From positions 77,483-141,482 of the forward strand of contig JANWLE010000069.1 in NCBI GenBank assembly GCA_025451035.1: a stretch of DNA of 64,000 nt, read 5' to 3'. Within the stretch, counting starts at the first letter, position 1; every line of letters begins with the position of its first letter. The position numbers and the translations under genes were made by a program. A model generated the notes under the pieces. It saw only the letters and a list, made by a program, of their open reading frames with translations. It made no database searches and was not told the DNA's origin. Shown piece after piece: positions 16,468 to 25,753 of this stretch. The DNA is from Solirubrobacteraceae bacterium. Its GTDB lineage: Bacteria; Actinomycetota; Thermoleophilia; Solirubrobacterales; Solirubrobacteraceae.

Positions 16468-17919
16468 ATGCAGGACGAGCTCTTGACTACTGCCGCACCG
16501 ACGCCCTCCCGGCAGGAGGAGCCACCGTCACGGACCCGGCCAGAGCGGGGCGAGGAGCTCGAGCTCACCATCGACTCGCTCGCTTTTGGAGGCGAGGGAG
16601 TCGCGAGGTGGGGCGAGGGCGGCTACGTCGTATTCGTTGCCGGCGCTATACCTGGTGACCACGTGCGCGCGGTCGTGCACAAGCGCAAGCGCAGTTACGC
16701 GCATGCCCGGACAGTGGAGGTCCTCGCGGCTGGACCAGAGCGGATTGACCCGCTCGCCCAGCATCCCGGCGTGCCGTGGCAAGTATTGCCTTACGAGCGC
16801 CAGGTCGAGATAAAGCAAGACCAGCTCGCCGAGGCCCTGCGGCGCATCGGTGGACTCGAGGGCTTCTTGCTCGAGGAGACCATCCCTGCGAGAGAGAGAT
16901 GGCGCTACCGCAACAAGCTCGAGTACTCCTTTGGCGAGGATCCCAAAACAGGTGAGCTTCTATGTGGATTCCACGCCTCGGGAGGGTGGAAGCGTGTGGA
17001 GCCGATCACTGACTGTCTGCTCGCCTCTGAGCGAGGCAACCTCGCACGTGAGCTCACTTTGCAGTGGTGTCGCGGACAGCGGCTGGGTGCTTGGGATCGA
17101 CACCGGGAGAACGTCGGCACGGGCACGGCATTGCTACGCAACCTCGTCGTGCGGGAAGGTCGCAACGCGGGATTGCTGCAGATCAGGCTCGTGACGACGC
17201 CTGGCGAAGTAGATGTCGACTCGCTGGCGAGTGTGCTCGCAGCCGAGCTCGGCGCCGAGCATCTCAGCGGTGTTCTATGGACGCGCTCCACTGCGCTCGC
17301 GGAGACCACCGCCGGAGGCGAGACGGACCTTGTCTGGGGCGAGGAAGCGCTGCCCGAGCGTCTGGGCGAGCTGGACTTGCGTATATCGGCAGAGGCGTTC
17401 TTTCAGACGAACACCGAGATGGCGCAAGAGCTTTACGGGCTCGCCTCTTCCTACGCAGCCCTGCAGGGCTGGGAGCGGGTCTTCGACCTCTACTGTGGGA
17501 CCGGCACGATCGCGCTCACGCTCGCGCCGCGAGCTGGGGAGGTGTGGGGAATCGAGCTGGTTGAGCAGGCGGTCGCCGATGCGATCGCCGCGGCGAAGCG
17601 CAACGAGATCACCAACGCCAGCTTCTTCGCGGGAGATACCCGTCTGGCGCTGCCTGAGCTAGTCGAGCGTGCCGGACGACCGGACGTGGTTGTCGTTGAT
17701 CCTCCTCGTGCCGGCCTCTCGCAGAAGGTTGTGCGGCGCATCATTGATGCTGCGCCAAAGCGCATCGTGTATGTGTCCTGCAATCCAACGACGCTTGCGC
17801 CAAACGCAGCTCAATTGGTAGAGGCGGGGTGGAGGCTGATCAAGGTCCGCGGGGTCGACATGTTTCCCCAGACGCCACACATCGAGTGCGTGGCGCTGCT
17901 CGAGCGCCGCAAGCACTGA
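16468..17919 (+). CDS. TrmA/RlmD-family RNA uracil-C5-methyltransferase, Fe-S cysteines missing
   Basis: This SAM-dependent enzyme is predicted to methylate C5 of uridine in tRNA or 23S rRNA. The 483 residues hold a TRAM RNA-binding domain (about 28-90), the central domain, and a methyltransferase domain with FDLYCGTGTIALTLA, VVDPPRAGLS and the catalytic cysteine in YVSCNPTTLAPN. Where RlmD has its 4Fe-4S cysteines (CGGC then Q before the first helix), this protein has PGVPWQVLPYERQ, so the cluster is absent. The start is ATG 16468, without a Shine-Dalgarno, 6 bases after CATGCT. The target base cannot be told. Confidence 0.88.
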   Translation: MQDELLTTAAPTPSRQEEPPSRTRPERGEELELTIDSLAFGGEGVARWGEGGYVVFVAGAIPGDHVRAVVHKRKRSYAHARTVEVLAAGPERIDPLAQHPGVPWQVLPYERQVEIKQDQLAEALRRIGGLEGFLLEETIPARERWRYRNKLEYSFGEDPKTGELLCGFHASGGWKRVEPITDCLLASERGNLARELTLQWCRGQRLGAWDRHRENVGTGTALLRNLVVREGRNAGLLQIRLVTTPGEVDVDSLASVLAAELGAEHLSGVLWTRSTALAETTAGGETDLVWGEEALPERLGELDLRISAEAFFQTNTEMAQELYGLASSYAALQGWERVFDLYCGTGTIALTLAPRAGEVWGIELVEQAVADAIAAAKRNEITNASFFAGDTRLALPELVERAGRPDVVVVDPPRAGLSQKVVRRIIDAAPKRIVYVSCNPTTLAPNAAQLVEAGWRLIKVRGVDMFPQTPHIECVALLERRKH

Positions 17920-18498
17920 CAGGCATTCCTCCGCTCGCCACCGCCTCGTCAAGGCTGTCCGATGTAGCCGGACGGCTATGCTGTTTTTCACTGTTGTGCT
18001 CACAGCCAACCGCCGGTAGCATCCTCGATGGATAGAGGTATCGCGACGATGGTGGTCGTCTATCCCTCTTGACTGAAGCTCGGCTTGCTCCCGTAACCGG
18101 TACACAGGGAAAACAATCCCAATGTCCGGTGACTGCAATCACACTAAATGCGCACGTTCCTCTGCGTGCGCACAGGCGGCCTGCGCGCAATTGTGCGACT
18201 GCGGGCGACAGCGTTTGTGCGCCATATGCAGCACCCACCAGATGTTTACAGCCCGTATCGGGCGGTGGCTTGTGGGCACAAACAGACGACGGCCCGTCGG
18301 CCTACCTGAAACTAAACCGTCGAACTATCGGCCGACACCAATAGTTAATTCACCATACAGGGCACGGAATAAATTACGCCCAAGATCCCGAGGTTCACCT
18401 AATTGGTGGACATCTGGCCGAGCTTTCGCGGGCCTCCTCACATCGCTCCCGTCGCGAGTCGATCGCTACCGCGTTATTGCTGCCGAAAAGGAGCGTAA
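17920..18498 (+). other. 579-base gap, AT-richer, structured leader of the secreted protein
   Basis: No convincing gene is seen. GC content falls visibly against both neighbours, notably at 18300-18400. It holds small inverted repeats: GGATAGA/TCTATCC around 18027-18062, and AACTAT-N12-ATAGTT near 18322-18345. A frame from ATG 18122 encodes eight cysteines within its first 36 residues but then runs into the next gene in another frame, with atypical third bases. It may be a long 5' leader or remnant DNA. Confidence 0.5.
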
Positions 18499-19950
18499 GT
18501 GTCGACAGGGACGGGCAACCGCACTGCAGGGCTAGCCAGACAGCTGATTCTGCTGACAGTTTTGCCACTGCTGCTCATGTCGCCGAGAGCAGATGCTTCA
18601 CTGGGAAACAGGCTCGACGCGTTCGTGCCCGAAGCAGGCCAGGCGATAGCAGTATCGGGCTCCACGGCCTACCTAGGCTCGCAAGGCAGCGAAGACATCA
18701 GCCAGATCGATCTAGCGACTCACGCGAAGATCGGATCCATCGATCCATCCGGCAAGGCCCCCCAAGGCTTCAGTGCATTCACGGCCGATTCCTCAGGAGG
18801 TCTATGGGCTGCTGAGGCTGCGGCTAGGGGACAGATCTACCGGATGGACGTGGCAACGGAATCCATGGACAGCGTCTTCAGCGCGCAGGAACTCGGGTCC
18901 ACTAGCGAATCGGTCGACGGCCTAGCCGTCGATGCAGACGGCACTCTTTGGCTAAAAGGAACGAGTACAAGCGCGCATCTGAGCGTCATCTACCACATCC
19001 AGCTGCTCCACGAAGTCACCGGCTACGCCTACAAAGTCATCGGCGCTTTCACCGTGCCGTTTGAAAGCACCGGGCTAGCGGTGGATGGACAGGATCTATG
19101 GCTAGCTGACACAAGCGCAGGAAAGATCAGGCAGTATGACAAGGCCGGCGAACCGCTCCCAGGAGCAGTCTTCGACGTCGGTGAACTCAATGGACAGGCG
19201 GTAAGGCCAGACGGGCTGGCGCTCGACTACTGCACTTTCCCGGGAAAGCTCGCTATTTGGGCTTACGGCGCTGGCGGCACGTCGGGGCAGCTCGTGGCCT
19301 ACGAAATAGGCCCAGGAGCGACTTCGCCAAAATGTCCATTGCCGCGCAGTGAAGAACCAGCCATCGCTGGTGCCTGGACCTTCCCGGTAGTAAGCCAGGC
19401 GCCGCCTCGGGCCAGCATCGGGGCGCCTCGCTTGCGGGCCCTCGCTCAGGACAATGGTGCTCGTGCCGGAAGCCCGGTACTTCTGGAAGGGTTCGTCCCA
19501 GGTGACAGGAAGGGCCACCGTTTCACCTATACATGGGATCTCGGCGATGGCATCAAGCGAGCCGGCCCCGGTCGTCTAAGCCACATCTATAGGTGCGCCG
19601 GTATCTACACCATCAGTGTGACTGCCACCGCAGCGTCAGGCGCGGCCCATACCACCGTCGGCACTTTGACTGTGGGCTTCCCGAGGAGCACTGGTCGGTC
19701 CTATCGAGGCGTTCGCGTCAGTCCGCGTGTGCGCCTAGAGGGACACGACGCGGTCGCATGGTTGAGTTGGTCTGGACATCAGCGGCCTGCCGCGGCACGG
19801 TGGGTTTCCTGGGGGCTCGATCGCCGTCACACAGCCCGGGCAAGCATTCGCACCAATGTGACAACGCTCAAAGGCGACCACCGCCTTAGCGCGGTAGCCC
19901 ATTTCGGCAAAGGCCAGACGGTGGCCATAAAGGCCTGCTTCTACGTATAG
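18499..19950 (+). CDS. Secreted protein with beta-propeller-like repeats and a PKD domain
   Basis: This exported protein of 483 residues has a signal peptide at about 1-34, ending PRADA. Residues 40-270 contain propeller-like strands (GGLWAAEAA, DGTLWLKG, QDLWLADTSAGKIRQYD), as in NHL/SMP-30-type six-bladed folds. A PKD (Ig-like) domain spans about 320-390, with YTWDLGDG and GIYTISVTAT. The C-terminal ~85 residues are basic and unrecognised. The GTG start at 18499 is 5 bases after AAAGGAG. A cell-surface or extracellular binding role is an inference. Glutamate is almost always GAA here, as in the other exported proteins of the window. Confidence 0.75.
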   Translation: MSTGTGNRTAGLARQLILLTVLPLLLMSPRADASLGNRLDAFVPEAGQAIAVSGSTAYLGSQGSEDISQIDLATHAKIGSIDPSGKAPQGFSAFTADSSGGLWAAEAAARGQIYRMDVATESMDSVFSAQELGSTSESVDGLAVDADGTLWLKGTSTSAHLSVIYHIQLLHEVTGYAYKVIGAFTVPFESTGLAVDGQDLWLADTSAGKIRQYDKAGEPLPGAVFDVGELNGQAVRPDGLALDYCTFPGKLAIWAYGAGGTSGQLVAYEIGPGATSPKCPLPRSEEPAIAGAWTFPVVSQAPPRASIGAPRLRALAQDNGARAGSPVLLEGFVPGDRKGHRFTYTWDLGDGIKRAGPGRLSHIYRCAGIYTISVTATAASGAAHTTVGTLTVGFPRSTGRSYRGVRVSPRVRLEGHDAVAWLSWSGHQRPAAARWVSWGLDRRHTARASIRTNVTTLKGDHRLSAVAHFGKGQTVAIKACFYV

Positions 19951-20062
19951 AGCGCCCAGCTGGCTGTGCTTCGCGATTGAAGGTGGCAAGGCGCGTACGG
20001 CAAGGACCCGTGCGCCGTTGCGGGGGACCACAGCCACTTCTATGCACAAGACCCGCCGCATG

Positions 20063-20068
20063 TAGTCT
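20063..20068 (+). promoter_or_regulatory. Leaderless-type -10 element
   Basis: TAGTCT, then 7 bases, then ATG 20076 of the quinone oxidoreductase gene, with no Shine-Dalgarno. Confidence 0.5.
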
Positions 20069-20075
20069 GAGTGCA

Positions 20076-21014
20076 ATGCGTGCTGTAACCATCCGCGACA
20101 AGGGGATCTCGGTCGAGGAGCATCCCGATCCGACGCCCGGTGCCGGCGAGGTGTTGGTACGCGTTCGCGCCGCTGGACTAAACGGCGCCGACATGATGCA
20201 GCGTCGTGGCCTCTATCCCGCGCCACCGGGATCACCTCAGGACATACCTGGCCTTGAGCTCGCCGGCGAGGTGCAGGCACTAGGCGAGGGCGCTACGCGA
20301 TTTGCGCTGGGCGATCGCGTGATGGCCATCACTGGTGGTGGCGGTCAAGCGGAGCTAGCGGTCGTGCACGAGCGTCAGCTCATGCCGGTGCCGGCGTTAC
20401 TCGACTGGCCTCAAGCAGGCGGCCTGCCGGAGGTGTTCACAACCGCTCATGACGCAATCTTCACGCAAGCCGGGCTGCGTCCAGGTGAGCGCCTGCTCGT
20501 GCAGGGCGGCGCCGGCGGGGTCGGCACCGCCGCGATCCAGCTGGCCCGCGCGGCTGGGGCGCAGGTGACCGCGACGGTGCGCAACGAGAGCCTGCGTGAG
20601 GACGTCAGAGCGCTCGGCGCGCAGGCGCTCGATCCCGAAGGCTTTGCCGAGCACGGGCCCTTCGACGTCGTGCTCGAGCTTGTCGGTGCGCCCAACCTGG
20701 CTGACAACCTGGCGGCGCTTGCGACAGGCGGGCGGATCGTCGTGATCGGCGTGTCCGCCGGCGCCAAGAGCGAGATCAACCTGCTGGCGCTGATGGGCAA
20801 GCGTGCGCGCATCCACGGCTCCACCCTACGCGCGAGACCTCTCGAGGAGAAGGCGCTCACGGCCCGTCTACTCGAGCGTGAGGTGCTGCCGCTGTTCCAA
20901 GCCGGCGCTGTGAAGGTGCCTGTCGCCCAGACGTTTCCTCTGGAGCGGGCGGCCGATGCCTATGAGTGCTTTGCCGCCGGCGGCAAGCTGGGCAAGATCG
21001 TGCTGACCGTCTAA
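20076..21014 (+). CDS. NAD(P)H:quinone oxidoreductase-like zinc-free alcohol dehydrogenase family protein
   Basis: This medium-chain dehydrogenase/reductase of the zeta-crystallin/quinone oxidoreductase type has 312 residues. The N-terminal GroES-like domain reads MRAVTIRDKGISVEEHPDPTP, then GLNGADMMQRRGLYP, which lacks the catalytic zinc cysteine. The nucleotide-binding motif is LLVQGGAGGVGTAAIQLA near residue 140. Such enzymes reduce quinones or activated double bonds with NADPH. The start follows a TAGTCT-N7-ATG leaderless arrangement and matches the family N-terminus. It converges with the UDG-like gene with a 4-base overlap. Confidence 0.9.
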   Translation: MRAVTIRDKGISVEEHPDPTPGAGEVLVRVRAAGLNGADMMQRRGLYPAPPGSPQDIPGLELAGEVQALGEGATRFALGDRVMAITGGGGQAELAVVHERQLMPVPALLDWPQAGGLPEVFTTAHDAIFTQAGLRPGERLLVQGGAGGVGTAAIQLARAAGAQVTATVRNESLREDVRALGAQALDPEGFAEHGPFDVVLELVGAPNLADNLAALATGGRIVVIGVSAGAKSEINLLALMGKRARIHGSTLRARPLEEKALTARLLEREVLPLFQAGAVKVPVAQTFPLERAADAYECFAAGGKLGKIVLTV

Positions 21015-21616
21015 TAGGGCGGCTGCGCCGCGTACCAATCGCCGAGTGCGCGAAAGGCGTCCCAGAAAGCGCGCTTGGCGTCCTGCTCGTCGAGTGAGTC
21101 GTCGATGTTGGGTACATACAGCGCATCGATCGTTGGCGTCAGTTGCTGCACCTGGCCTATCACGGGGCGCAGCTCGCGCGCTAGGGGAATGTCGAGCTGG
21201 CCGACTATCGAGAAAGCCTCTTCGCCCATAACCACGACGATCTTCGGCTGCACGATCGCGATCTCCTCGACAACGCGCGCTATGCAAGCGGGATCAGCCA
21301 GCGAGGGATCACCGACCGGGCACTTCACGCACAGGGTGCCGTATACCGCCAAGGGGTCGATCGAGAGACGCTTGAGCGACTTCATCAACGCTCCTCCAGA
21401 ACGTCCGTAGAAAGCGACTCCCTCTTCTATCTCCGATGACAGCGGGGAGTACTTGAGCAGCATGATGTCCGCCTGGGGGTGCCCCGATCCGAGCACCGGC
21501 ATGAGATTGCCTCTGGGACAGTATGCGCAGGACTGAAGGCTGCGCGTGAGCGAGTTGAGCTCACGGATCGCGCGCTCGAGGTACTTCTCACGAATCTCGT
21601 CGTCTGTCACGGGCAT
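21011..21616 (-). CDS. Divergent uracil-DNA glycosylase superfamily protein
   Basis: This 201-residue protein resembles family-4/5 uracil-DNA glycosylases in layout. It has an N-terminal CAYC (Cys30, Cys33), GRSGGALMKSL in place of the GRAG helix, a CVKC segment (Cys99 with Cys111) where family 4 has its KCRPP and last cluster ligand, and VVVMGEEA. Four cysteines could therefore hold a 4Fe-4S cluster. The two catalytic motifs are lost: the GEAPG-x-E block reads LKYSPLSSEIEEG and the HPS loop reads VPNIDDS. It may be a nonglycosylase relative. It is 48 bases downstream of the GT-PHP gene. Confidence 0.65.
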   Translation of the reverse strand: MPVTDDEIREKYLERAIRELNSLTRSLQSCAYCPRGNLMPVLGSGHPQADIMLLKYSPLSSEIEEGVAFYGRSGGALMKSLKRLSIDPLAVYGTLCVKCPVGDPSLADPACIARVVEEIAIVQPKIVVVMGEEAFSIVGQLDIPLARELRPVIGQVQQLTPTIDALYVPNIDDSLDEQDAKRAFWDAFRALGDWYAAQPPY

Positions 21617-21664
21617 GACCGGGAAAGCTTTTTGACGAGGCCCGCACTTGTCCTTGAGTGTGCA

Positions 21665-23623
21665 TCAACCCTTGCGCCTTTCCGAGCGCCCTGCGCGCCG
21701 CAGCTGACGTGCTCGGCGTGCGCGCTGCGCGGCTGGCGGCGTAGCCCTGGTCTGAATGAACTTCAGCGCTTGGACGTAGAGCAGGCTCGTCGGGCGTGTG
21801 ATGATGTCCGCTTCGCGCAGCGACGCCAAGAACTGCTCTGGGCCGTCGAAGTCACGCATGCGGATACGGACCGAGCCGAGTCCCTGCGCTACGTGCGAGT
21901 CAGATCCCGCACCGGCAACGATCCGGTACTTGGCCGCGAATCGCACCGCCTCCTCGTTGAAGGCGCCGATCGCCACGCGGGGGTTGTAGACCTCGATGGC
22001 GTCGATGTCGTCGAGGATCGTCAGTAGGTGCTCGTAGTCCGGCACGGAATGCATGCGATCGAAGGGGTGAGGCACATAGACGAGACCTCCTTGGCGCTTG
22101 ATCTCGGCCACGGTCTCTGACAGCGTCATCCCGCGAGGGATCTTCTCCTCGATGAACAGGCCGATCACCTCGCCTTGGTTAGCGGTCTTTATCTCCTCCG
22201 CGACGATCACCTTTACCCCAGCCGCACTCGCCTTATCGCGGGCCTCCAGGGCACCGGAGATCTCGTTGTGGTCGGTAACGGCGATCGCCCCCAGGCCCTG
22301 CTCGCGCGCTGTGCGCAGCAGAACCTCAACGGGGGTCGTGCAGTCATGAGAGTGGTCGGTGTGCATATGCAGATCGACGTCGATCAGCTCGCGGCGCGCC
22401 AAGTGACGGGACACGGCTGGATCAGCAGTGGCGTTGTGACGTTGCGCCGCGACCTCCTGGTAGACAGATTCGATTTCGTCGGTCGTGCGCTCCCAGCTGA
22501 GCGTCCGTATGAACTCCTGGCCGCAGGCGCACAGCCTGTGTCTGAGCTGTGCGTCGTCGATGAGGCGTGTCAGCTGGGAGGCGAGCGTGAGCGTGTCCCC
22601 GGGCTCGAACAGCAGCCCGCGCTCACCCTCACCGAGCACCTCCTCGTAAACGGGCAGCCGCGAGGCGATGGGGACTAGTCCCGAGCCGAGCGCGCGCAAC
22701 AAGAGCTCGGGTGCCGCCGCGGTGCCCTCGGATGAGCAGACGATCACGTCTGAGCTAGCGAGCAGATCCTGCTCAGCGGCGGCTGCTGGATCTATGAAGC
22801 TCACGCGCTCGCGCAGATCGGCGCGCAGCGGCGTGATACTCGACTCTCCGCGTTCGCTTGCGATCGTGATCTGCCAGGGAGCACTCGCTTGCACATGGCG
22901 CAGCGCGCGCAGCAGCGCGCGCATAGCCGCGCGCTCCTCCTGCTCGATATAGAGGACCTGCACAGGAGAGCCCGCGCCATCGCGCGAGGCTCGTGGCTTG
23001 AACTCATCCGCGCCTGGGGTCAGCACGCGATAGTCCGCCGGGAAGTAGCGGGACATGAGCTCGGCGGTCGCTCTAAAGCTCGCGAGGCGCGCGTCGAGGC
23101 GCCCGAAGAACGTCTCGACGAACCGTCTTGCCACCTGCGTCGAGAGCACGTGCTCTGTGGGAGCGTGGAACGCGCCGATGTTCAGCGAGCGCGAATGACG
23201 AAGAGCGGAGCTCGAGATGCTCGGCGCAAAAGGCTCGTGTACGTGGACGAAGTCCAGCGAAACGGACGTGAGGATCTGCTCGATCGTGCGGGCCGCGTCG
23301 ATCGGCACGGGGGCTGGTCGTCGCGCGCTGCGGCCTGCGACATCGAGGACCTCACCGACGGCCATGAGGCCTGGCTTGCCCTCGTCCGTGCCTTCCAATA
23401 GGAGGTGTCCCTGTCCTCGTGCGCTGCGCAAGGTGCGGCGTGACTGACGCACCTCGCGCTGGGACAGCGAAGGGGCGAGGATGAGCACCCGGTGCCCCCT
23501 GCGCGAGAGCTCGCTGGTCACACACTGAAGGTAGGAGTTGACCTCGTGCTCGGACTCCCAGGGGAAGGGAGTCACGTGAACCAGTGATAGGCGCTCGGAG
23601 GACACTGCCATCGGGTCGTTCAT
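21665..23623 (-). CDS. PimA-like GT4 glycosyltransferase fused to a PHP-domain phosphoesterase
   Basis: This is a two-domain protein of 652 residues. Residues about 10-395 form a GT-B fold. HVHEPFAPSISSSAL (127-141) and AFHAPTE (His153) closely resemble PimA, the mannosyltransferase acting on phosphatidylinositol. In the GT4 E-x7-E motif the first Glu is present (Glu299) but the second position is Arg310. Residues about 413-610 are a PHP domain with metal ligands intact: HMH (419/421), DH (451/452), EE (476/477), HP (519) and SDSH (575/577). The tail is basic. It lies downstream of ino1 behind a strong hairpin. I infer a role in inositol-phosphate lipid or mycothiol-type chemistry, with the PHP part as phosphatase. 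The start could also be an internal codon. Confidence 0.8.
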   Translation of the reverse strand: MNDPMAVSSERLSLVHVTPFPWESEHEVNSYLQCVTSELSRRGHRVLILAPSLSQREVRQSRRTLRSARGQGHLLLEGTDEGKPGLMAVGEVLDVAGRSARRPAPVPIDAARTIEQILTSVSLDFVHVHEPFAPSISSSALRHSRSLNIGAFHAPTEHVLSTQVARRFVETFFGRLDARLASFRATAELMSRYFPADYRVLTPGADEFKPRASRDGAGSPVQVLYIEQEERAAMRALLRALRHVQASAPWQITIASERGESSITPLRADLRERVSFIDPAAAAEQDLLASSDVIVCSSEGTAAAPELLLRALGSGLVPIASRLPVYEEVLGEGERGLLFEPGDTLTLASQLTRLIDDAQLRHRLCACGQEFIRTLSWERTTDEIESVYQEVAAQRHNATADPAVSRHLARRELIDVDLHMHTDHSHDCTTPVEVLLRTAREQGLGAIAVTDHNEISGALEARDKASAAGVKVIVAEEIKTANQGEVIGLFIEEKIPRGMTLSETVAEIKRQGGLVYVPHPFDRMHSVPDYEHLLTILDDIDAIEVYNPRVAIGAFNEEAVRFAAKYRIVAGAGSDSHVAQGLGSVRIRMRDFDGPEQFLASLREADIITRPTSLLYVQALKFIQTRATPPAAQRARRARQLRRAGRSERRKG

Positions 23624-23694
23624 TATGCTCGCAGCCTGCGTAGCGTGGGAGCCTGCTACAAGGCCAGACCCCGCTTGGTCCGCTTCGCGCAGGG

Positions 23695-23735
23695 TGACTG
23701 ATCACGCTAGCCGCGCTGGCGAGCGTGATCAGTCA
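23695..23735 (-). terminator. 14-bp perfect hairpin after ino1
   Basis: TGACTGATCACGCT (23695-23708) pairs perfectly with AGCGTGATCAGTCA (23722-23735) around a 13-base loop, 13 bases past the ino1 stop. No U-tract follows on either strand. It should separate ino1 from the GT-PHP gene. Confidence 0.75.
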
Positions 23736-23748
23736 GCGACCGGCTCGG

Positions 23749-24966
23749 CTAGCCCTTGGTCTTGGCTGGCACGCGCTTCTTGCTCGCGGCAGCACGCGAC
23801 CTCGCTGGCCGCGCCTTGGGTGCGCCCTTTGCCTTACCGCCGTAGCGGGCAATGAACTTCTCGGTCTCCTCGTGCGCGAGGTTGTCTGGCCGCTGAGTGT
23901 GCGGAGACTTCATCAGGTAGGACGAGGGGCCATCGAGCTGTCCGCTGACGCCGTTGTTGAGCGCGAGCTTGCAGCAGCGCACGGCATCGATGACGATCCC
24001 GGCCGAATTGGGGGAGTCCCACACCTCGAGCTTCAGCTCCACGTTGAGCGGTACGTCGCCGAACGCCTGACCCTCGACGCGGATATGCGCCCACTTGCGG
24101 TCGGTTAGCCAGGGAACGTAGTCCGACGGGCCGATGTAGACATCCTCGGCGGGGAGCTTGTGATCCATGATCGACGTGACCGCGTTGGTCTTGGAGATCT
24201 TCTTGGACTCCAGGCGCTCCCGCTCGAGCATGTTGTAGAAGTCCATGTTGCCGCCGACATTCAGCTGGGAGGTGCGCAGCATCTTCACGCCGCGGTCAGC
24301 GAACAGGCGCGCGAGCGTGCGATGCACGATCGTAGCTCCGACCTGTGACTTGATGTCGTCGCCGACGATCGGGAGTTTCGCCTTCTTGAAGCGCTTGTCC
24401 CAGTAGTCCTCCCGGGCGATGAACACCGGGATGCAGTTAACGAAGCCGCAGCCGGCCTCGAGTATCTGCTCCACGTACCACTTGGTCGCCTGCTCGGAGC
24501 CAACCGGCAGGTATGAGACCACGACGTCGGTGTGCGTCTCGCGCAGGATGCGGACGATGTCGGCGGTCTCACCGGGAGCCTTGGTGATCTTCTCCTTCAG
24601 GTACTTGCCCAGACCGTCGTGGGTCATGCCACGGTAGACGGGCACGCCGAGGTGCTTGGGGACCTTGGCGAAGCGGATCGTGTTGTTCTGGCCTGCCCAG
24701 ATCGCCTGGCCGAGATCCTTGCCCACCTTGGCACGATCGATATCGAAAGCCGCGGTGAACTCGATGTCGCGCACGTGGTAGCCACCGAGGTCCACGTGCA
24801 TTAGCCCTGGCACTTGCTCGGCAGGGTTGGCGTCGCGGTAGTAGTGGACGCCCTGCACGAATGCCGAGGCGCAGTTGCCGACGCCGATGATGGCCACGCG
24901 GACCTTCTCGGAGCCATAGCGCGTCACGCCATTGGCATTGCCGTTGCTGTTCTGTGAGATCGTCAC
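23749..24966 (-). CDS. ino1: Inositol-3-phosphate synthase
   Basis: This NAD-dependent enzyme converts glucose-6-phosphate to inositol-3-phosphate, the committed step to inositol. The 405 residues include the Rossmann motif [11 protein letters not shown], [16 protein letters not shown] [52 protein letters not shown] and [14 protein letters not shown], all in the actinobacterial form. A Lys/Arg/Ala-rich tail of about 30 residues follows the domain. The start is GTG 24966, with AGGAAGG upstream. It lies 76 bases after a CDP-alcohol phosphatidyltransferase gene on the same strand, which supports inositol lipid synthesis. Confidence 0.96.
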   Translation of the reverse strand: MTISQNSNGNANGVTRYGSEKVRVAIIGVGNCASAFVQGVHYYRDANPAEQVPGLMHVDLGGYHVRDIEFTAAFDIDRAKVGKDLGQAIWAGQNNTIRFAKVPKHLGVPVYRGMTHDGLGKYLKEKITKAPGETADIVRILRETHTDVVVSYLPVGSEQATKWYVEQILEAGCGFVNCIPVFIAREDYWDKRFKKAKLPIVGDDIKSQVGATIVHRTLARLFADRGVKMLRTSQLNVGGNMDFYNMLERERLESKKISKTNAVTSIMDHKLPAEDVYIGPSDYVPWLTDRKWAHIRVEGQAFGDVPLNVELKLEVWDSPNSAGIVIDAVRCCKLALNNGVSGQLDGPSSYLMKSPHTQRPDNLAHEETEKFIARYGGKAKGAPKARPARSRAAASKKRVPAKTKG

Positions 24967-25042
24967 GAGTGAAATGTCCTTCCTAGAAGTTCCTGGAGAG
25001 TACCCCGTCGAGCCGCGAGGGTGACAGTCGCCGTTAGCTCCT

Positions 25043-25708
25043 CTACTCGCTCTCCCGGGACAACTCGCGCTGGACGTGCCGTATGCGCTGGGCGACGGTC
25101 AGGACGCTCAACGCGGCCAACGCGTAGACGGCGGGTCGGAGTAGCTGGAAATCGCCGAGCGAGGCGCCCTTCGCGAACAGCAGCCCAATCGAGAGGATGA
25201 CGACCCGGACGGGGCGGGTCGCGAGCCCCACCTTGCAAGCCACGCCCAGGGCCTCCGCGCGTGCGCGCGTGTAGGAGACCATGAGCGAGGCCAGCACCGC
25301 GACCACGACGGCCGCCGCGGCGACGCGACTACCCTGCAGGGCGAAGTAGCCGGCGACAGCGGTCAGCACGATTCCCTCCTCGATGCGGTCAAGCGTCGAG
25401 TCCAGGAACGCTCCAAAGGGCGTGCCCTTCCCCGACATGCGCGAATAGCGCCCGTCGAGCGTGTCGCAGATCGACCCGACGATAAATGCGATCCCGCCGA
25501 GGAAGAAGTAGCGCTCCCACACTAGTGCGGCGGCGAGCACGTTCAGCGCTAGCCCGGTCAGCGAGATCGCGTTTGGAGTGAGGCGCGACTCAATCAGGCG
25601 GTTGCGCACCATCTCACGCCGCTGCGAGCGGGCGCTAGCTCGTGAGCTTGCGCGGGAACGAGAGGTCGTGGGGCGCACGTGCCGAGGCGAGATGGGGCTA
25701 GGCGTCAT
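25043..25708 (-). CDS. CDP-alcohol phosphatidyltransferase family protein (PI-phosphate synthase candidate)
   Basis: This membrane enzyme of 221 residues couples CDP-diacylglycerol to an alcohol. The family signature is present as DTLDGRYSR, then G (8 residues on) and D-x3-D ([10 protein letters not shown]), so all catalytic acidic residues are kept. Ala of the usual DGxxAR is Ser. About five to six hydrophobic segments follow an Arg/Ser-rich N-terminus. Next to ino1, the natural acceptor would be inositol-3-phosphate, giving phosphatidylinositol phosphate as in mycobacteria. Phosphatidylglycerophosphate synthase is the alternative. The assignment to PI-phosphate is inferred from context. Confidence 0.8.
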   Translation of the reverse strand: MTPSPISPRHVRPTTSRSRASSRASARSQRREMVRNRLIESRLTPNAISLTGLALNVLAAALVWERYFFLGGIAFIVGSICDTLDGRYSRMSGKGTPFGAFLDSTLDRIEEGIVLTAVAGYFALQGSRVAAAAVVVAVLASLMVSYTRARAEALGVACKVGLATRPVRVVILSIGLLFAKGASLGDFQLLRPAVYALAALSVLTVAQRIRHVQRELSRESE

Positions 25709-25753
25709 CTCGCCTCGGCACGAGCCGGTCGTGGTGGTAGCCGGCGTCGCTCA

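Noticed and set aside
18122-18535. Cysteine-rich 137-residue protein
   Set aside because: No third-base GC bias, no clear ribosome site, and it runs through the true start of the next gene in another frame.
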